Source: Candidatus Lambdaproteobacteria bacterium (GTDB lineage Bacteria > SAR324 > JACQKK01). From it: a DNA stretch of 46,866 bases. A program made the position numbers and the translations under genes. The stretch spans positions 1-46,866 of the forward strand of contig JACQKK010000181.1 in the NCBI GenBank assembly GCA_016204605.1. The letters run 5' to 3'. Under the pieces are notes generated by a model. That model was not told the DNA's origin, searched no databases, and saw only the letters and a program-made list of their open reading frames with translations. Positions 16,603 to 25,272 of the stretch are shown here, piece by piece (position 1 is the first letter of the stretch; each line of letters starts with the position of its first letter).

Positions 16603-17052
16603 ATGCGAGCGTGGCGCGGCTGGCCCGCGGCGGCCCTGGCGCTGGCGATGCTGCTGGCGAGCCCATCGGCCGCGCGGGCGCAGGAGATGCTGCTCAAGCA
16701 GGAGCCGTGGCGCTCCGGCCCGGCGCTGGGCTGGACGTTCGCCGGACTCTCCGTCGCAGCGCTGGCCGTGACGGTCAACGGCTACAGCGAGTCGCGCACG
16801 GCATTGAGCCAGGCCGACAAGGCGTACGAACAATACAGCGCGGCCACGACCACCGCAGACGCGCTGTATTACCGCAGCCGGACGGAGCACTACCACAACC
16901 GCGCCAAGGCTTACGAATCCACGGCCAACGCCGCGGGGTGGCTGGCGGTGGCGTTCGCGCTCACCAGCTACTATTCCTTCTACCCCGAGCGCGCGCCCGC
17001 GTGGCCGGTCGTGGCGACGGTCGACGGCGTGGTGTTCGTGCACCGCTTCTGA
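16603..17052 (+). CDS. Small exported/membrane protein, hypothetical
   Basis: A 149-residue protein with a clear signal peptide (WPAAALALAMLLASPSAARA, cleavage before QEM). Two hydrophobic helices, at about 46-65 (GWTFAGLSVAALAVTVNG) and 107-125 (GWLAVAFALTSYYSFY), flank a polar, Tyr-rich segment with a repeated helical pattern (ALSQADKAYEQYS, YHNRAKAYESTANAA). This hairpin-with-loop layout resembles small TPR-neighbour or DUF5683-like envelope proteins, but I do not recognise a family. GAGG eight bases before the ATG supports the start. It lies 30 nt upstream of aroB on the same strand and probably shares its transcript. Confidence 0.65.
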   Translation: MRAWRGWPAAALALAMLLASPSAARAQEMLLKQEPWRSGPALGWTFAGLSVAALAVTVNGYSESRTALSQADKAYEQYSAATTTADALYYRSRTEHYHNRAKAYESTANAAGWLAVAFALTSYYSFYPERAPAWPVVATVDGVVFVHRF

Positions 17053-17082
17053 GGCCATCCGGGACCCCCGGCGAGGGCCGCC

Positions 17083-18204
17083 ATGAGAACGTTGCAGGTT
17101 GAGGTGCCCGGCGAACGTCCCTACCCGATCCACATCGGGGCCGGAGCCCTGCGCGCCGAATTGCCGGATGTCGTGCGGCGCCATGGCCGGGAGCTCGTCG
17201 TGGTGATCACCAACGAGACCCTGGCCCGGCTCTATCCCGATGGCGTGGCCGACGTGCTGCGCGACCTGCCCCTGCGGGTGGCGGCGTGCATCCTCCCCGA
17301 CGGCGAGCAGTTCAAGACGCTCGACACCCTCACCCGCATCTACGACCGCCTGATGGCGCTGGAGGCCCATCGCAACACGCTGATCGTGGCCTTCGGCGGG
17401 GGCGTGGTCGGCGATACCGCCGGTTTCGCCGCGGCCACCTTCATGCGCGGGCTGCCGCTCGTGCAGGTGCCCACCACCCTGCTGGCGCAGGTGGACAGCA
17501 GCGTCGGCGGCAAGACGGCCGTCAACCACCGCGAGGCCAAGAACGCCGTGGGCGCCTTCAAGCAGCCCGCCGGCGTGGTGATGGACATGGAGTTCCTCGC
17601 CACTCTGCCGCCCCGCGAGTTGACGGCCGGCCTGTTCGAGCTCGTCAAGCACGGCATGATCCGCGACGCCGCGCTGTTCGAATTCCTCGAAGCGCGGCGC
17701 GCTGCCTTCTCCGGGCGCGACTGGAGCTTTTGGGAAGAGGCGGTGTTCCGCTCGTGCCGGGTGAAGGCGGCCGTGGTGCAGGAGGACCCGCGCGAAACCG
17801 ATCAGAGGGCGATCCTCAACTTCGGCCACAGCCTCGGCCACCTGCTCGAGACCCACACGGGCTACGAGACGTTTCTTCACGGCGAGGCCGTGGGGGTGGG
17901 GATGCTCTTCGCCAGTTTCGTCAGCCGCCGCTGGGGCCACCTCGTTCCCGACGACTACAGCCGCATCCGCAGCCTGCTGCTGACCTCCATGCCCCGCAAG
18001 CGCATCGCGCCGCTCGACGAATCCGGCTTTACGCGCCTGCTCATGCACGATAAGAAGGCGGCACAGCAGTCGATCCGCTTCATCCTGCTGGGCGGGCTGG
18101 GGAAGGTGTTCATCCGCGAGCGCACCACCCCGGCCGAGCTCTGGCCCGAGTTCCAGCGCTTCCTCGCGGAGGAGCCGGACGCGCTGGCGATGGGAGCCGG
18201 CTGA
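17083..18204 (+). CDS. aroB: 3-dehydroquinate synthase
   Basis: This 373-residue AroB converts DAHP to 3-dehydroquinate, the second step of the shikimate pathway, using NAD and a divalent metal. Diagnostic segments are PDGEQFKTLDT, the GGGVVGDTAGF nucleotide-binding turn, VPTTLLAQVDSSVGGKTAVN, the metal ligand region LFELVKHGMI, and NFGHSLGHLLE, which supplies histidine ligands. Length and motif order are normal. A purine-rich GCGAGGG precedes the ATG. DAHP synthase and shikimate kinase, the usual partners, are not nearby. Confidence 0.96.
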   Translation: MRTLQVEVPGERPYPIHIGAGALRAELPDVVRRHGRELVVVITNETLARLYPDGVADVLRDLPLRVAACILPDGEQFKTLDTLTRIYDRLMALEAHRNTLIVAFGGGVVGDTAGFAAATFMRGLPLVQVPTTLLAQVDSSVGGKTAVNHREAKNAVGAFKQPAGVVMDMEFLATLPPRELTAGLFELVKHGMIRDAALFEFLEARRAAFSGRDWSFWEEAVFRSCRVKAAVVQEDPRETDQRAILNFGHSLGHLLETHTGYETFLHGEAVGVGMLFASFVSRRWGHLVPDDYSRIRSLLLTSMPRKRIAPLDESGFTRLLMHDKKAAQQSIRFILLGGLGKVFIRERTTPAELWPEFQRFLAEEPDALAMGAG

Positions 18205-18270
18205 GCCGCGACCGGCTCCCCCTCGCGGCGAGGCGACGTGCCCAGCCGGACGCGCCCGGGAGTGCCCGCC

Positions 18271-19692
18271 ATGGACCAGCCGCGCCCCGAGGACTTCTTC
18301 GCCCGCCTCGCCGCGTGGGAGGGGTCGGCCTCGGCTTCGGCCGCTTTCGAGCAGTTGGTGAACCGGCCCCTCGCCGCCACCCTGCCCGAGCTGCACGATG
18401 CCCTCTACGGCCAGATGCTCGGCCGGCTGCTGGGCTGGCTGGGGCTGGCGGCCACGCCCGGCGCGGCGCACTGGGAATGGCGCGCCCTGTATCGCCTGCC
18501 CCACGAGGTCGATCCCCATTACTTCACGGAAGAGCACTTCTGCCGCCGCATCGCGGAGTGCCCCCCGACCACGCCGGCTCAGCGGCAGCAACTGACCGAG
18601 GTGCTCACACGCTATTTCCAGCTGCGGGCCAAGGGCTTCCCCAAAGGCTATCCCTCGCCCCTGCTGAGCGTGGGCGAAAGCTCGCGCTGGTGCGCGGTGC
18701 TGCCGCCCGCTTCACCCTGGGCGGCACTCGAACCGCTGGCGGCCGTCGGGCTCCATCCGCTGGGCGCTCCGGCCGGCTGGCGGGCCTGGTCCCGCTACCA
18801 GGAGGGCCGGTTCGATCCGCCCCTGTCGGTGGAATCCCTCCGGCAGTGGCAAGCGCTGTGCTGGAGCTCGGGGGATGGCGAGCGCGACGAGGCGGCGCCC
18901 CATCGGGCGGCCTTCCGCGCCGCCGCGTTCGGCGGGGCCTATCGGGCCCTCCATCTGGAAGGGGTGTGCGGCGAGGTGCCACGCTGCGGCGAATGCCCCT
19001 TGCGCGACGAGTGCCGCTGGGCGCGCTCGCCGCGCCGCATCGAGGAGGGAGCGGCGGCGCTGCGGGTGCGCGCGCGCAACGGTCGCCTCGATCTCTGGTC
19101 GCTGCAGGAGCTGCTGGCCCTGCTGTTCCCCGCCCCGGGCCCGGCGCCGACGGGATGGGCCTGGCTCGGGGAACAGCCGCTGCGCGCCCTCGGCGAAGCG
19201 TCACCCGCGGCCCTCGAGTCGAAGCTGGGGCCGGGCCCGCCCAGCGCCGTGCAGATTCAGGCGCTGCTGGAGCTGTGCAAGCGCCACAACGAGGAGCGGA
19301 TCGAGCCGGGGGCCGTGCTCAATACGGCGTGGGCCGTCTTCCGCCACTTCCGCATGCGGCTACGCGATCTCAAGCAGGAGCAACTGCTCGTCATCGCCCT
19401 CGATGTGCACCGCCGGTACCTGGGCGAGACGCTGATCACGCAGGGCACGCTCGACGGCAGTCCCGCCCATCCGCGGGAAATCTTCGCCGCTGCGATCGGG
19501 GCGCGTGCCTCCGCGCTGCTGCTCGTGCACAACCACCCGTCGGGCAACCCCGCGCCTTCGCGGCTCGACATCGCCATGACGCGCCGGCTGATGGCCGCGG
19601 GCGAGATGATGGGCATCCCCGTGCTGGATCACGTCATCATCGGCGACGAGCGCTACGTCAGCCTGGTCGACGAAGGGCACGTCACACCCTGA
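18271..19692 (+). CDS. radC: RadC-family JAMM protein fused to an N-terminal domain with an EndoIII-like Cys4 loop
   Basis: In this 473-residue protein the C-terminal half (about 270-473) is an ordinary RadC/UPF0758 protein. It has a helical N-part, then the JAMM metalloprotease-like site with His420, His422 and Asp433 in HNHPSGNPAPSRLD, and ends DHVIIGDERYVSL. The N-terminal 265 residues are extra. They contain many Trp and Leu residues and finish with Cys233, Cys239, Cys242 and Cys248 (C-x5-C-x2-C-x5-C, around PRCGECPLRDEC). This closely resembles the iron-sulfur loop closing endonuclease III and MutY (C-x6-C-x2-C-x5-C), and residues just before it (GAYRALHLEGV) also recall that context. 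The start at 18271 has GGGAG 9 nt upstream. A GTG at 18238 is an alternative. RadC's biochemical role is unsettled, so a DNA function is inferred. Confidence 0.88.
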   Translation: MDQPRPEDFFARLAAWEGSASASAAFEQLVNRPLAATLPELHDALYGQMLGRLLGWLGLAATPGAAHWEWRALYRLPHEVDPHYFTEEHFCRRIAECPPTTPAQRQQLTEVLTRYFQLRAKGFPKGYPSPLLSVGESSRWCAVLPPASPWAALEPLAAVGLHPLGAPAGWRAWSRYQEGRFDPPLSVESLRQWQALCWSSGDGERDEAAPHRAAFRAAAFGGAYRALHLEGVCGEVPRCGECPLRDECRWARSPRRIEEGAAALRVRARNGRLDLWSLQELLALLFPAPGPAPTGWAWLGEQPLRALGEASPAALESKLGPGPPSAVQIQALLELCKRHNEERIEPGAVLNTAWAVFRHFRMRLRDLKQEQLLVIALDVHRRYLGETLITQGTLDGSPAHPREIFAAAIGARASALLLVHNHPSGNPAPSRLDIAMTRRLMAAGEMMGIPVLDHVIIGDERYVSLVDEGHVTP

Positions 19693-19724
19693 CGGCGCGG
19701 TGGCCCGCCCCGGCGTCCCCGAGC

Positions 19725-19943
19725 CTACGGAGCCTTGGACGCCGATCGATTGGCCCGGCGCCGCTCCAGGTAGATCAGGAACGGATAGCCCACGCCCATC
19801 ATCGCCACGGCCAGCGCCATGCCGAGCCAGGTGTGCAGACGGGTCGGCGCGACGTGGCTGCTCAGCCATCCGTACGCGGCCCACAGCCCTGCGCCGGCCA
19901 GCACCGCCGCTCCCATCGCGATCGCCACCCTGTTGGTCTTCAT
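19725..19943 (-). CDS. Small two-helix membrane protein, hypothetical
   Basis: A 72-residue protein with a positively charged start (MKTNRVA) and two membrane segments, VAIAMGAAVLAGAGLWAAYG and HTWLGMALAVAMMGVGYPF. It ends in a basic Arg-rich tail, so both termini should face the cytoplasm. Codon bias is native. No ribosome site is obvious before the ATG, and an in-frame GTG at 19961 is an alternative. It converges on radC with a 32-bp gap. I cannot name a family. Confidence 0.55.
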   Translation of the reverse strand: MKTNRVAIAMGAAVLAGAGLWAAYGWLSSHVAPTRLHTWLGMALAVAMMGVGYPFLIYLERRRANRSASKAP

Positions 19944-20587
19944 CGTCGGACGTCCACACACAAGTGTTGCACCGCGCCGCCTGGGGTCTGCTGCCTCCCA
20001 CGGGCGATCCTATGCGCCATTCTACCACGATTCCCCGTGCGGGGCCTTTCCGCGAGTCGGAGCGGGCGGATGGCACCGCTGGGACGCGACTTGCGGAGCC
20101 GCCGTGCCGCAGAACGGCAGAGGCAAGGGCTTTGCGGATGTGGTGCCCGGCGGGGGGCCTGCTGCCGGGGAGGCGCCGACGATCTGAGCATCAGGCCGCG
20201 TGGCGGGCTGGCGGCGCCGGGCGCTGCGGGCGCGACGCCGCGCATCGGAGCGCAGCGGCCTTCCCCGGCATTCAGGCGGGTCGGCGTCCACATCACTCTT
20301 TTCGAGGCCTGCTCAGGATTCACTCGCGTTACGGCCTGCCGGCTTGCTAGCCTCGCCCTGCGGGACGCTGGTCCCGGAGCTTCGACCGGCCATGTCACCG
20401 CGACCCGCCGTCCGGGTGGCTACCGAGGTGCACCGACAGCTCCTCGGGCGGATCTCTCATCCGCTGGTACTGGGCGCCTTCAAGGCGCACCGAACGCAAC
20501 TTGGTATGACCACCCACTGCCCCCGGGACGATGCACGGTACGCAGCGTGTGCACCGTGCACCCCGGAGGTCACGCAAGAGGAGGCCC
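19944..20587. other. Intergenic region without a recognisable gene
   Basis: About 640 bases separate the small membrane protein from the amidase. I see no tRNA-like T-loop, no family-like frame on either strand and no strong inverted repeat. A short A/T-richer patch at about 20015-20035 could hold the minus-strand promoter of the membrane protein. The right end carries the amidase ribosome site AAGAGGAGG at 20576-20584. Confidence 0.45.
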
Positions 20588-21922
20588 ATGGCCGAACCCC
20601 GGGACTTGACCATCTACCGCGCGGCCGAGCTGCTGCGGCGCGGCGAACTGACCGCCACGGCGCTGCTGCGCTCCTGCCTGGAGCGGATCGACGCGCGGGA
20701 GCCCCTGGTGCGCGCCTGGGCCGCGCTCCATCGCGAGGAGGCGCTGCAGCACGCCGAACTGCTGGACCGCGAGGCGGCCCGAAGCCGCTGGCACGGCCCC
20801 TTGCACGGCATCCCCTTCGGCATCAAGGACATCATCGACGTGCGGGGGATGGAAACCCGCAACGGCTGCGAGGCCTACCCGCCCCGCCCCGCCGCGGCCG
20901 ATGCGGCGGCCGTAAGCCGGCTGCGCGAGGCCGGGGCGCTCCTGCTCGGCAAGACGCACACGGCGGCGCTCGCGTATATCGATCCGCCGCCGACCCGCAA
21001 CCCCTGGCATCCCGACCACACCCCGGGCGGTTCCAGCTCGGGCTCCGGGGCCGCCGTGGGCGATCGGATGTGCCTGGGCGCGCTGGGCACCCAGACCGGC
21101 GGCTCGGTGCTGCGGCCTGCCGCGTACAACGGCGCCGTCGGGTTCAAGCCCGGCCACGGCCGCATTCCGGTCGCGGGCGTGCTGACCTTCAGTTGGCTGC
21201 TGGACCACGTGGGCACGTTCTCCCGCGCGGTGGAGGACGCCGCGCTGCTGTGGCGCCTGCTCAGGGAAGAGGCGCCCGTGGATTGGCAGGCTTCCCGGGA
21301 CCGGCTGCCGCCGCCCGTCGTGCCGCGCGCGCCGCTCCGGGTCTGGCGGCTGCGCGGGGCGTTCGAGCAGCAGGCGGAGCCGGAGATGCGGGAGGCATTC
21401 GAGCGCGCGTGCCGCCAGCTCGCGCGGGCCGGGGTGGCGCTGGTCGAGCAGCCCCTGCCGGCGGGGTTCGAGGCCATCCAGGCCGTCCACCACACCATCT
21501 CCTCGGTCGAGGCGGCCACGGTGCACCGCGACCGGTTCCGCGCGGCGCCCGCAGGGTTTCCGCCGCTCGTCACCAAGCTGCTTGCCGGCGCACAGGGCGT
21601 CTCGGGCGTCGAGTACGTCGCGGCGCTGCGGGAGCGCCACCGGCTCCGGCTCGCCTTCCACGCGGCGATGGCCGGCCTGGATGCGGCCCTGCTGCCCACG
21701 ACGCCTGGGCCGGCGCCGGACCTGTCCACCACGGGCAATGCGGCGTTCAACCGACCCTGGAGCCTCTGCGGCGTCCCGACCCTCACGCTGCCGATCGGGC
21801 TTTCGGGCGAGGGCCTGCCCCTGGGGCTGCAACTGGTGGGCGTCGATGGCGGCGAGGATGCGCTGCTCGGCATCGGCGCCTGGTGCGAGAGCCAACTCCC
21901 CTTCCCGCACGCGCCGGCGTGA
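20588..21922 (+). CDS. Amidase-signature family hydrolase
   Basis: This 444-residue amidase carries the Ser-cisSer-Lys triad: Lys80 in IPFGIKDIID, Ser149 in PGGSSSGSGAAV, and the nucleophile Ser173 in TQTGGSVLRPA (24 residues after the cis-Ser, the usual spacing). The C-terminal part ends with the substrate-pocket region PWSLCGVPTLTLPIGLSG. Members hydrolyse amides or act as GatA. The lack of gatB/gatC neighbours and the divergent C-terminus argue against GatA. The true substrate is unknown. The start is well supported by AAGAGGAGG four bases upstream. It stands alone on the + strand and converges on the FG-GAP lipoprotein gene. Confidence 0.88.
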   Translation: MAEPRDLTIYRAAELLRRGELTATALLRSCLERIDAREPLVRAWAALHREEALQHAELLDREAARSRWHGPLHGIPFGIKDIIDVRGMETRNGCEAYPPRPAAADAAAVSRLREAGALLLGKTHTAALAYIDPPPTRNPWHPDHTPGGSSSGSGAAVGDRMCLGALGTQTGGSVLRPAAYNGAVGFKPGHGRIPVAGVLTFSWLLDHVGTFSRAVEDAALLWRLLREEAPVDWQASRDRLPPPVVPRAPLRVWRLRGAFEQQAEPEMREAFERACRQLARAGVALVEQPLPAGFEAIQAVHHTISSVEAATVHRDRFRAAPAGFPPLVTKLLAGAQGVSGVEYVAALRERHRLRLAFHAAMAGLDAALLPTTPGPAPDLSTTGNAAFNRPWSLCGVPTLTLPIGLSGEGLPLGLQLVGVDGGEDALLGIGAWCESQLPFPHAPA

Positions 21923-21973
21923 GGGGCCGGCGCCACCGCCGCCAGCCGGCGCCGCGGGCCGGAGCAGCCCCGC

Positions 21974-23452
21974 CTAATGGAGATTCAGCAGCAGCACCAG
22001 GCGATCCTCGTTGGGCTGCACCAGCACGAGGTCGTCCTTGCCATCGCCGTTGAAATCCCCCGTCATGGGGAACTGCACGGCGCTGGCGAAGCCGATCACC
22101 GATCGGCTGTAGCCCCCCGAACCGTTGTTGGCGAAGATCGAGACCAGCCGCTGCTGCGACTCGACCACGGCAAGATCGTCGGAGTTGCTGCCGGCGAAAC
22201 GACCCGCAGCCGCGGCGAAGGGGTCGGTGCCGGTTCCCAGCTCCGTGGCCGCATACTGGCCTGTGGTACCGCCGCCGGTCAGCAGCGACACGAACTTCTG
22301 CTGGTCGTGGGCGACCACCAGGTTCGCCGAGCCCGGCGCGGCCCTGAACAGCCGCCGCGGATTGACGCCGACCTCGAACGGAGAGCCGGGCGCGAGCGCG
22401 AACGTGCCATCGCCCTGGCCAAGCAGGATCGAGACGCTGGGGCCTGAGTCATTGCTGACGGCCAGATCGTCCGGCTTGCCGTCGCTGTCGAAATCGCCCG
22501 TGACGATATCGAAGGGCGCAGTGCCGATGCCCGGCGGATTCGGCGCCGAGGCCGGGGTGAACGCCCCGGCACCGTCGCCGAGCAGCACCGTGGCGGCCGC
22601 GCTCCCTGGGTTCAGCACGGCCACGTCCAACTTGCCATCGCCGTTCCAGTCCCCCGTCACGAAGCGGCCAGGGGCGGTGCCGGCCGGCGACCGCAGCAGG
22701 GTGAAGCTGCCGCTGCCGTCGTTGACCAGGGCCAGCATGGAATCCGAGCCGCCCACCGCCTTTTGCGAATCGACGGCGAGGGAGAGCAGCAGCGCGTCCA
22801 CGGGATCGGTCGGCTTGAGCCGCACGGCCTGGAGCTGGGTCGCCGCGCCGTCGAGCGCGTAGGTCGTCGGGGCGTTCCAGCCTCCCAGTCCGTCGGCGAG
22901 GTACACGGAGACGGTGTTGTCGCCCGCATTCAGCACGGCGATGTCCGCAGCGCCCGTACCGCTTCTCGTCTGGCAGGTGGGCTTGCCGAGATCGAGCCCG
23001 CCCAGGGCCAGCGTTTTGGTACCTCCAGCGAAATTCCCCAGCACCACCTGGGAGGGCTGGGTGCCGGCAGCGATCTCTCGTGTCGATGGCGCGGTGCCGC
23101 CCGGATCCAGCACCACGGTGATGGAGTTGCCCACGCTGTTGGCGGTCACCAGGTCCAGCCGGCCATCGCCGTCCAGGTCGGCACAGGCGAGCGTGATCGG
23201 CTGATTGCCCACCGCGACATAGCGCGGGGTGAAGTCCCGATTCGTCGTTGTCGCCTCCTGGAAACCACTGTCGTGTGCGGTGGGCACGCACGCCGCCAGC
23301 GCCAGCAGCGCCCAGACCAGAACGAGCCCCGCGCTCAGTCTCGCGCTGGGCGTTGGGCGGGGCCGGCGCCATGAGCGACCCCCGGCGACGGGTGGGCCGG
23401 CGGAAACGCCCCGCGGAGCGGGAGGCGCGGAAGGGGAGCGGGCGGGGCTCAT
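21974..23452 (-). CDS. FG-GAP/VCBS repeat lipoprotein
   Basis: A 492-residue protein with an unusually long basic N-terminal region (about 35 residues, including RSWRRPRP). A hydrophobic stretch LVLVWALLALAAC follows, whose LAAC is a lipobox, so it is probably an outer-surface or periplasmic lipoprotein. Seven to eight FG-GAP/VCBS blades follow. Calcium-binding loops of the DxDxDG type are visible as DLDGDGRLD, DWNGDGKLD, DFDSDGKPD and DFNGDGKDD, while other blades have lost the loop. This fits a single integrin-alpha-like beta-propeller. The ATG overlaps the TGA of the upstream SDR gene (ATGA), implying translational coupling, and no separate Shine-Dalgarno is seen. A GTG start nearer the signal peptide is possible. 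The ligand is unknown. Confidence 0.8.
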   Translation of the reverse strand: MSPARSPSAPPAPRGVSAGPPVAGGRSWRRPRPTPSARLSAGLVLVWALLALAACVPTAHDSGFQEATTTNRDFTPRYVAVGNQPITLACADLDGDGRLDLVTANSVGNSITVVLDPGGTAPSTREIAAGTQPSQVVLGNFAGGTKTLALGGLDLGKPTCQTRSGTGAADIAVLNAGDNTVSVYLADGLGGWNAPTTYALDGAATQLQAVRLKPTDPVDALLLSLAVDSQKAVGGSDSMLALVNDGSGSFTLLRSPAGTAPGRFVTGDWNGDGKLDVAVLNPGSAAATVLLGDGAGAFTPASAPNPPGIGTAPFDIVTGDFDSDGKPDDLAVSNDSGPSVSILLGQGDGTFALAPGSPFEVGVNPRRLFRAAPGSANLVVAHDQQKFVSLLTGGGTTGQYAATELGTGTDPFAAAAGRFAGSNSDDLAVVESQQRLVSIFANNGSGGYSRSVIGFASAVQFPMTGDFNGDGKDDLVLVQPNEDRLVLLLNLH

Positions 23453-24207
23453 TCGTACTTGGGAAGAAAGCGGTCGGGAACGGCGCGCAGCAGCGGGACG
23501 ACCAGCCGCATCTGCCAGGGAAACACGTAGGTGCGACGCCCTTGCTCCAGGGCGCGCAGAATCTCCTGGGCCGCCCGCTCCGCGCTCATGATGAAGGGCA
23601 TCGGGTAGGGGTTCTTCGCCGTCAGCTCCGAATGCACCCAGCCCGGACAGAGCGTGGTCACGCGGATGCCGAGCGGCTCCAGGTGCAGCCGCCAGGAGTC
23701 CATCAGCGTCTTCACCGCGGCCTTGGAGGCGCAATAGGCGCCCTTGCCGGACAGCCCGCGAAACCCGGCCACCGAGCCGAGCGCCGCCAACTGGCCGCCG
23801 CCCTGGGCGGTCATCAGCGGAATCGCCGGGGCCAGCGTGTGGATCACGCCCTGCACGTTGGTGGCGATGACGTCGCTCATCACGGACGGGTCGCCCCGGC
23901 TAAGCGCGTCGCTCTCGCTGATGCCCGCATTGGCCACCACCAGGCTCAGCCGACCCGCCGCGCGGTGGAAGGCGCGCACGGCCTCGCCCACGGCGCGGGC
24001 CTCGCGCACATCGGCTGAGTAGGGGAACACCCGCGCACCCCGCGCTTCGAGCCGCTGCTGGAGCGCGCTCAGGCGGTCGCGGCGCCGGGCCAGCAGGCCC
24101 AGGGTGACGCCCGGTGCGGCGAGGGCCTCGGCGAGCGCCTGGCCGATCCCCGCGCTGGCCCCGCTGATGAACACGGCACGATCGCTGCGAGCGGGAGGGG
24201 CCATCAT
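23449..24207 (-). CDS. Short-chain dehydrogenase/reductase
   Basis: A 252-residue classical SDR. The Rossmann cofactor motif GASAGIGQ lies near residue 16, the NAG motif reads VVANAGIS, and the catalytic Ser sits in LGSVAG. The Tyr-Lys pair is in GAYCASKAAVK, with the usual CPGWVHSEL after it. Arg residues after beta-2 (LLARRRDR) favour NADP(H). The C-terminus (YVFPWQMRLVVPLLR) is amphipathic, as in membrane-associated SDRs such as those acting on lipids. Substrate unknown. Two adjacent Met codons (24207 and 24204) are possible starts. The stop overlaps the start of the FG-GAP lipoprotein gene by four bases. Confidence 0.9.
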   Translation of the reverse strand: MMAPPARSDRAVFISGASAGIGQALAEALAAPGVTLGLLARRRDRLSALQQRLEARGARVFPYSADVREARAVGEAVRAFHRAAGRLSLVVANAGISESDALSRGDPSVMSDVIATNVQGVIHTLAPAIPLMTAQGGGQLAALGSVAGFRGLSGKGAYCASKAAVKTLMDSWRLHLEPLGIRVTTLCPGWVHSELTAKNPYPMPFIMSAERAAQEILRALEQGRRTYVFPWQMRLVVPLLRAVPDRFLPKYE

Positions 24208-24226
24208 TCCATTGGCAGTGGCGCGC

Positions 24227-25093
24227 CTAGCGGGACGCGGTGGAGCCTTCCTGCTCGCGCCGGTCCTGGCCGAGCAGCGTCACGAAATCGCACATCTCCC
24301 GGAGCCGGGAGTAGATGCGCGGCCCGACGCGATCCTTCAGGGTATCGCGGTGTTCGCCCTCGACCTCGGGCAACGCCCCGTCGCGGGTGCGCAGCCGCTC
24401 GGCCAGCGTGGTCATGGGCGATTCGGTGTAGTTCGAGGTGAAGATCGTCGTGCGCTGGTTGTTGTACCGCTGGGAGATGATGACGTCCAGGATGTTCTGC
24501 TCCCAGGGGTTGTTGCGGCCCTTGCCGAGCTCGTCCACCACCAGCACCTCGATCCGCACCAGCGGCTCGATCAGCTCCGATTCGGGCTGCTCCTTGGCGT
24601 AGCCCGAGCGCAGGTCCTTCAACAGGTGGAAGAAATCCTGGTAGAGCGCGGGGACGCCGCGCTCGAGGACGATCTCGCGGATGAACGCGGCCACCAGAAA
24701 GGTCTTGCCCACGCCGGGGGGCCCCATCAGCAGGATGCCCCGCTGGCCGCGCTGGTATTCCGAGGCCAGCAGCTTGAACGTGCCGAACACCTGATGGTTG
24801 GCGCGATCCCGATGGCGCTCGTCGAGCCGGGCCAGCGCGTACTTGGCGGGGAGGTTGGCCTCGTTGAACATCCGCACGCGCACGCGCCGGCGCTCGCAGC
24901 GGCACATCTGCGCCAGATCGCGTCCCAGGTCGTCGCGGCGGAACAGGTAGTGCGCGCCGTGGCAGAGCGGGCATTTCAGGGCGCAGCCGCAGACGGCGGC
25001 CTGGGCGATCGCCCCCGCCGGCTCGACGACGACGCCCGTCCCCTCGCACCGGCTGCACCCGGTATCCTCTGGCCGTTCCCTGGCTGGAATCAT
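24227..25093 (-). CDS. DnaC/IstB-like AAA+ ATPase with N-terminal zinc motifs
   Basis: This 288-residue protein has two parts. Residues 1-75 hold eight cysteines in pairs: C13/C16 (CSRCEGTG), C35/C37, C41/C44 (CPLCHGAH) and C64/C66. The two CxxCxG units look like the zinc repeats of DnaJ. Residues 80-288 form a helicase-loader-type AAA+ domain with Walker A GPPGVGKT (124-131), Walker B VLVVDELGKG, a sensor stretch TIFTSNYTES and an arginine-finger region near DRVGPRIYSRL. Known relatives load the replicative helicase (DnaC, DnaI) or assist transposition (IstB). No transposase is adjacent, and the divergent neighbour is an R3H nucleic-acid-binding protein, so a chromosomal loader or repair role is more likely. 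It lies 19 nt upstream of the SDR on the same strand. Confidence 0.85.
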   Translation of the reverse strand: MIPARERPEDTGCSRCEGTGVVVEPAGAIAQAAVCGCALKCPLCHGAHYLFRRDDLGRDLAQMCRCERRRVRVRMFNEANLPAKYALARLDERHRDRANHQVFGTFKLLASEYQRGQRGILLMGPPGVGKTFLVAAFIREIVLERGVPALYQDFFHLLKDLRSGYAKEQPESELIEPLVRIEVLVVDELGKGRNNPWEQNILDVIISQRYNNQRTTIFTSNYTESPMTTLAERLRTRDGALPEVEGEHRDTLKDRVGPRIYSRLREMCDFVTLLGQDRREQEGSTASR

Positions 25094-25190
25094 CGCATCC
25101 TGCGCCTGCCGGCGACGCGCTGGTCTCCTGGGGCCCGTCTACTGGGGCCATGCCCGGTGCCGCGGCGGCATCGGTGGCCTCGGGGTCATT

Positions 25191-25219
25191 TTGACAATTC
25201 CCGGTGCAAAATGCATCTT
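25191..25219 (+). promoter_or_regulatory. Candidate sigma-70 promoter of the R3H gene
   Basis: A perfect -35 hexamer TTGACA at 25191-25196 is followed, after 17 nt, by CATCTT at 25214-25219, which keeps three of six consensus -10 positions. The surrounding 30 bases are A/T-rich compared with the genes. Transcription would begin about 45 nt before the R3H start codon. Confidence 0.4.
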
Positions 25220-25272
25220 TCGGATGGAACGCGTCGCACCGCCCGCCGCCTCACTCACGGACTCAAGGAACC

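Noticed and set aside
20391..20587. Possible N-terminal extension of the amidase through an upstream ATG
   Set aside because: It is in a different reading frame from the amidase, and the strong AAGAGGAGG directly precedes the ATG at 20588.
20588..21922. GatA subunit of the Glu-tRNA(Gln) amidotransferase
   Set aside because: The Ser-cisSer-Lys triad is shared by all amidase-signature enzymes. The sequence lacks gatB/gatC neighbours and its C-terminal half is divergent.
24227..25093. IstB helper of an IS21-type insertion sequence
   Set aside because: No IstA transposase or terminal inverted repeats are nearby, and the N-terminal zinc motifs are not typical of IstB.
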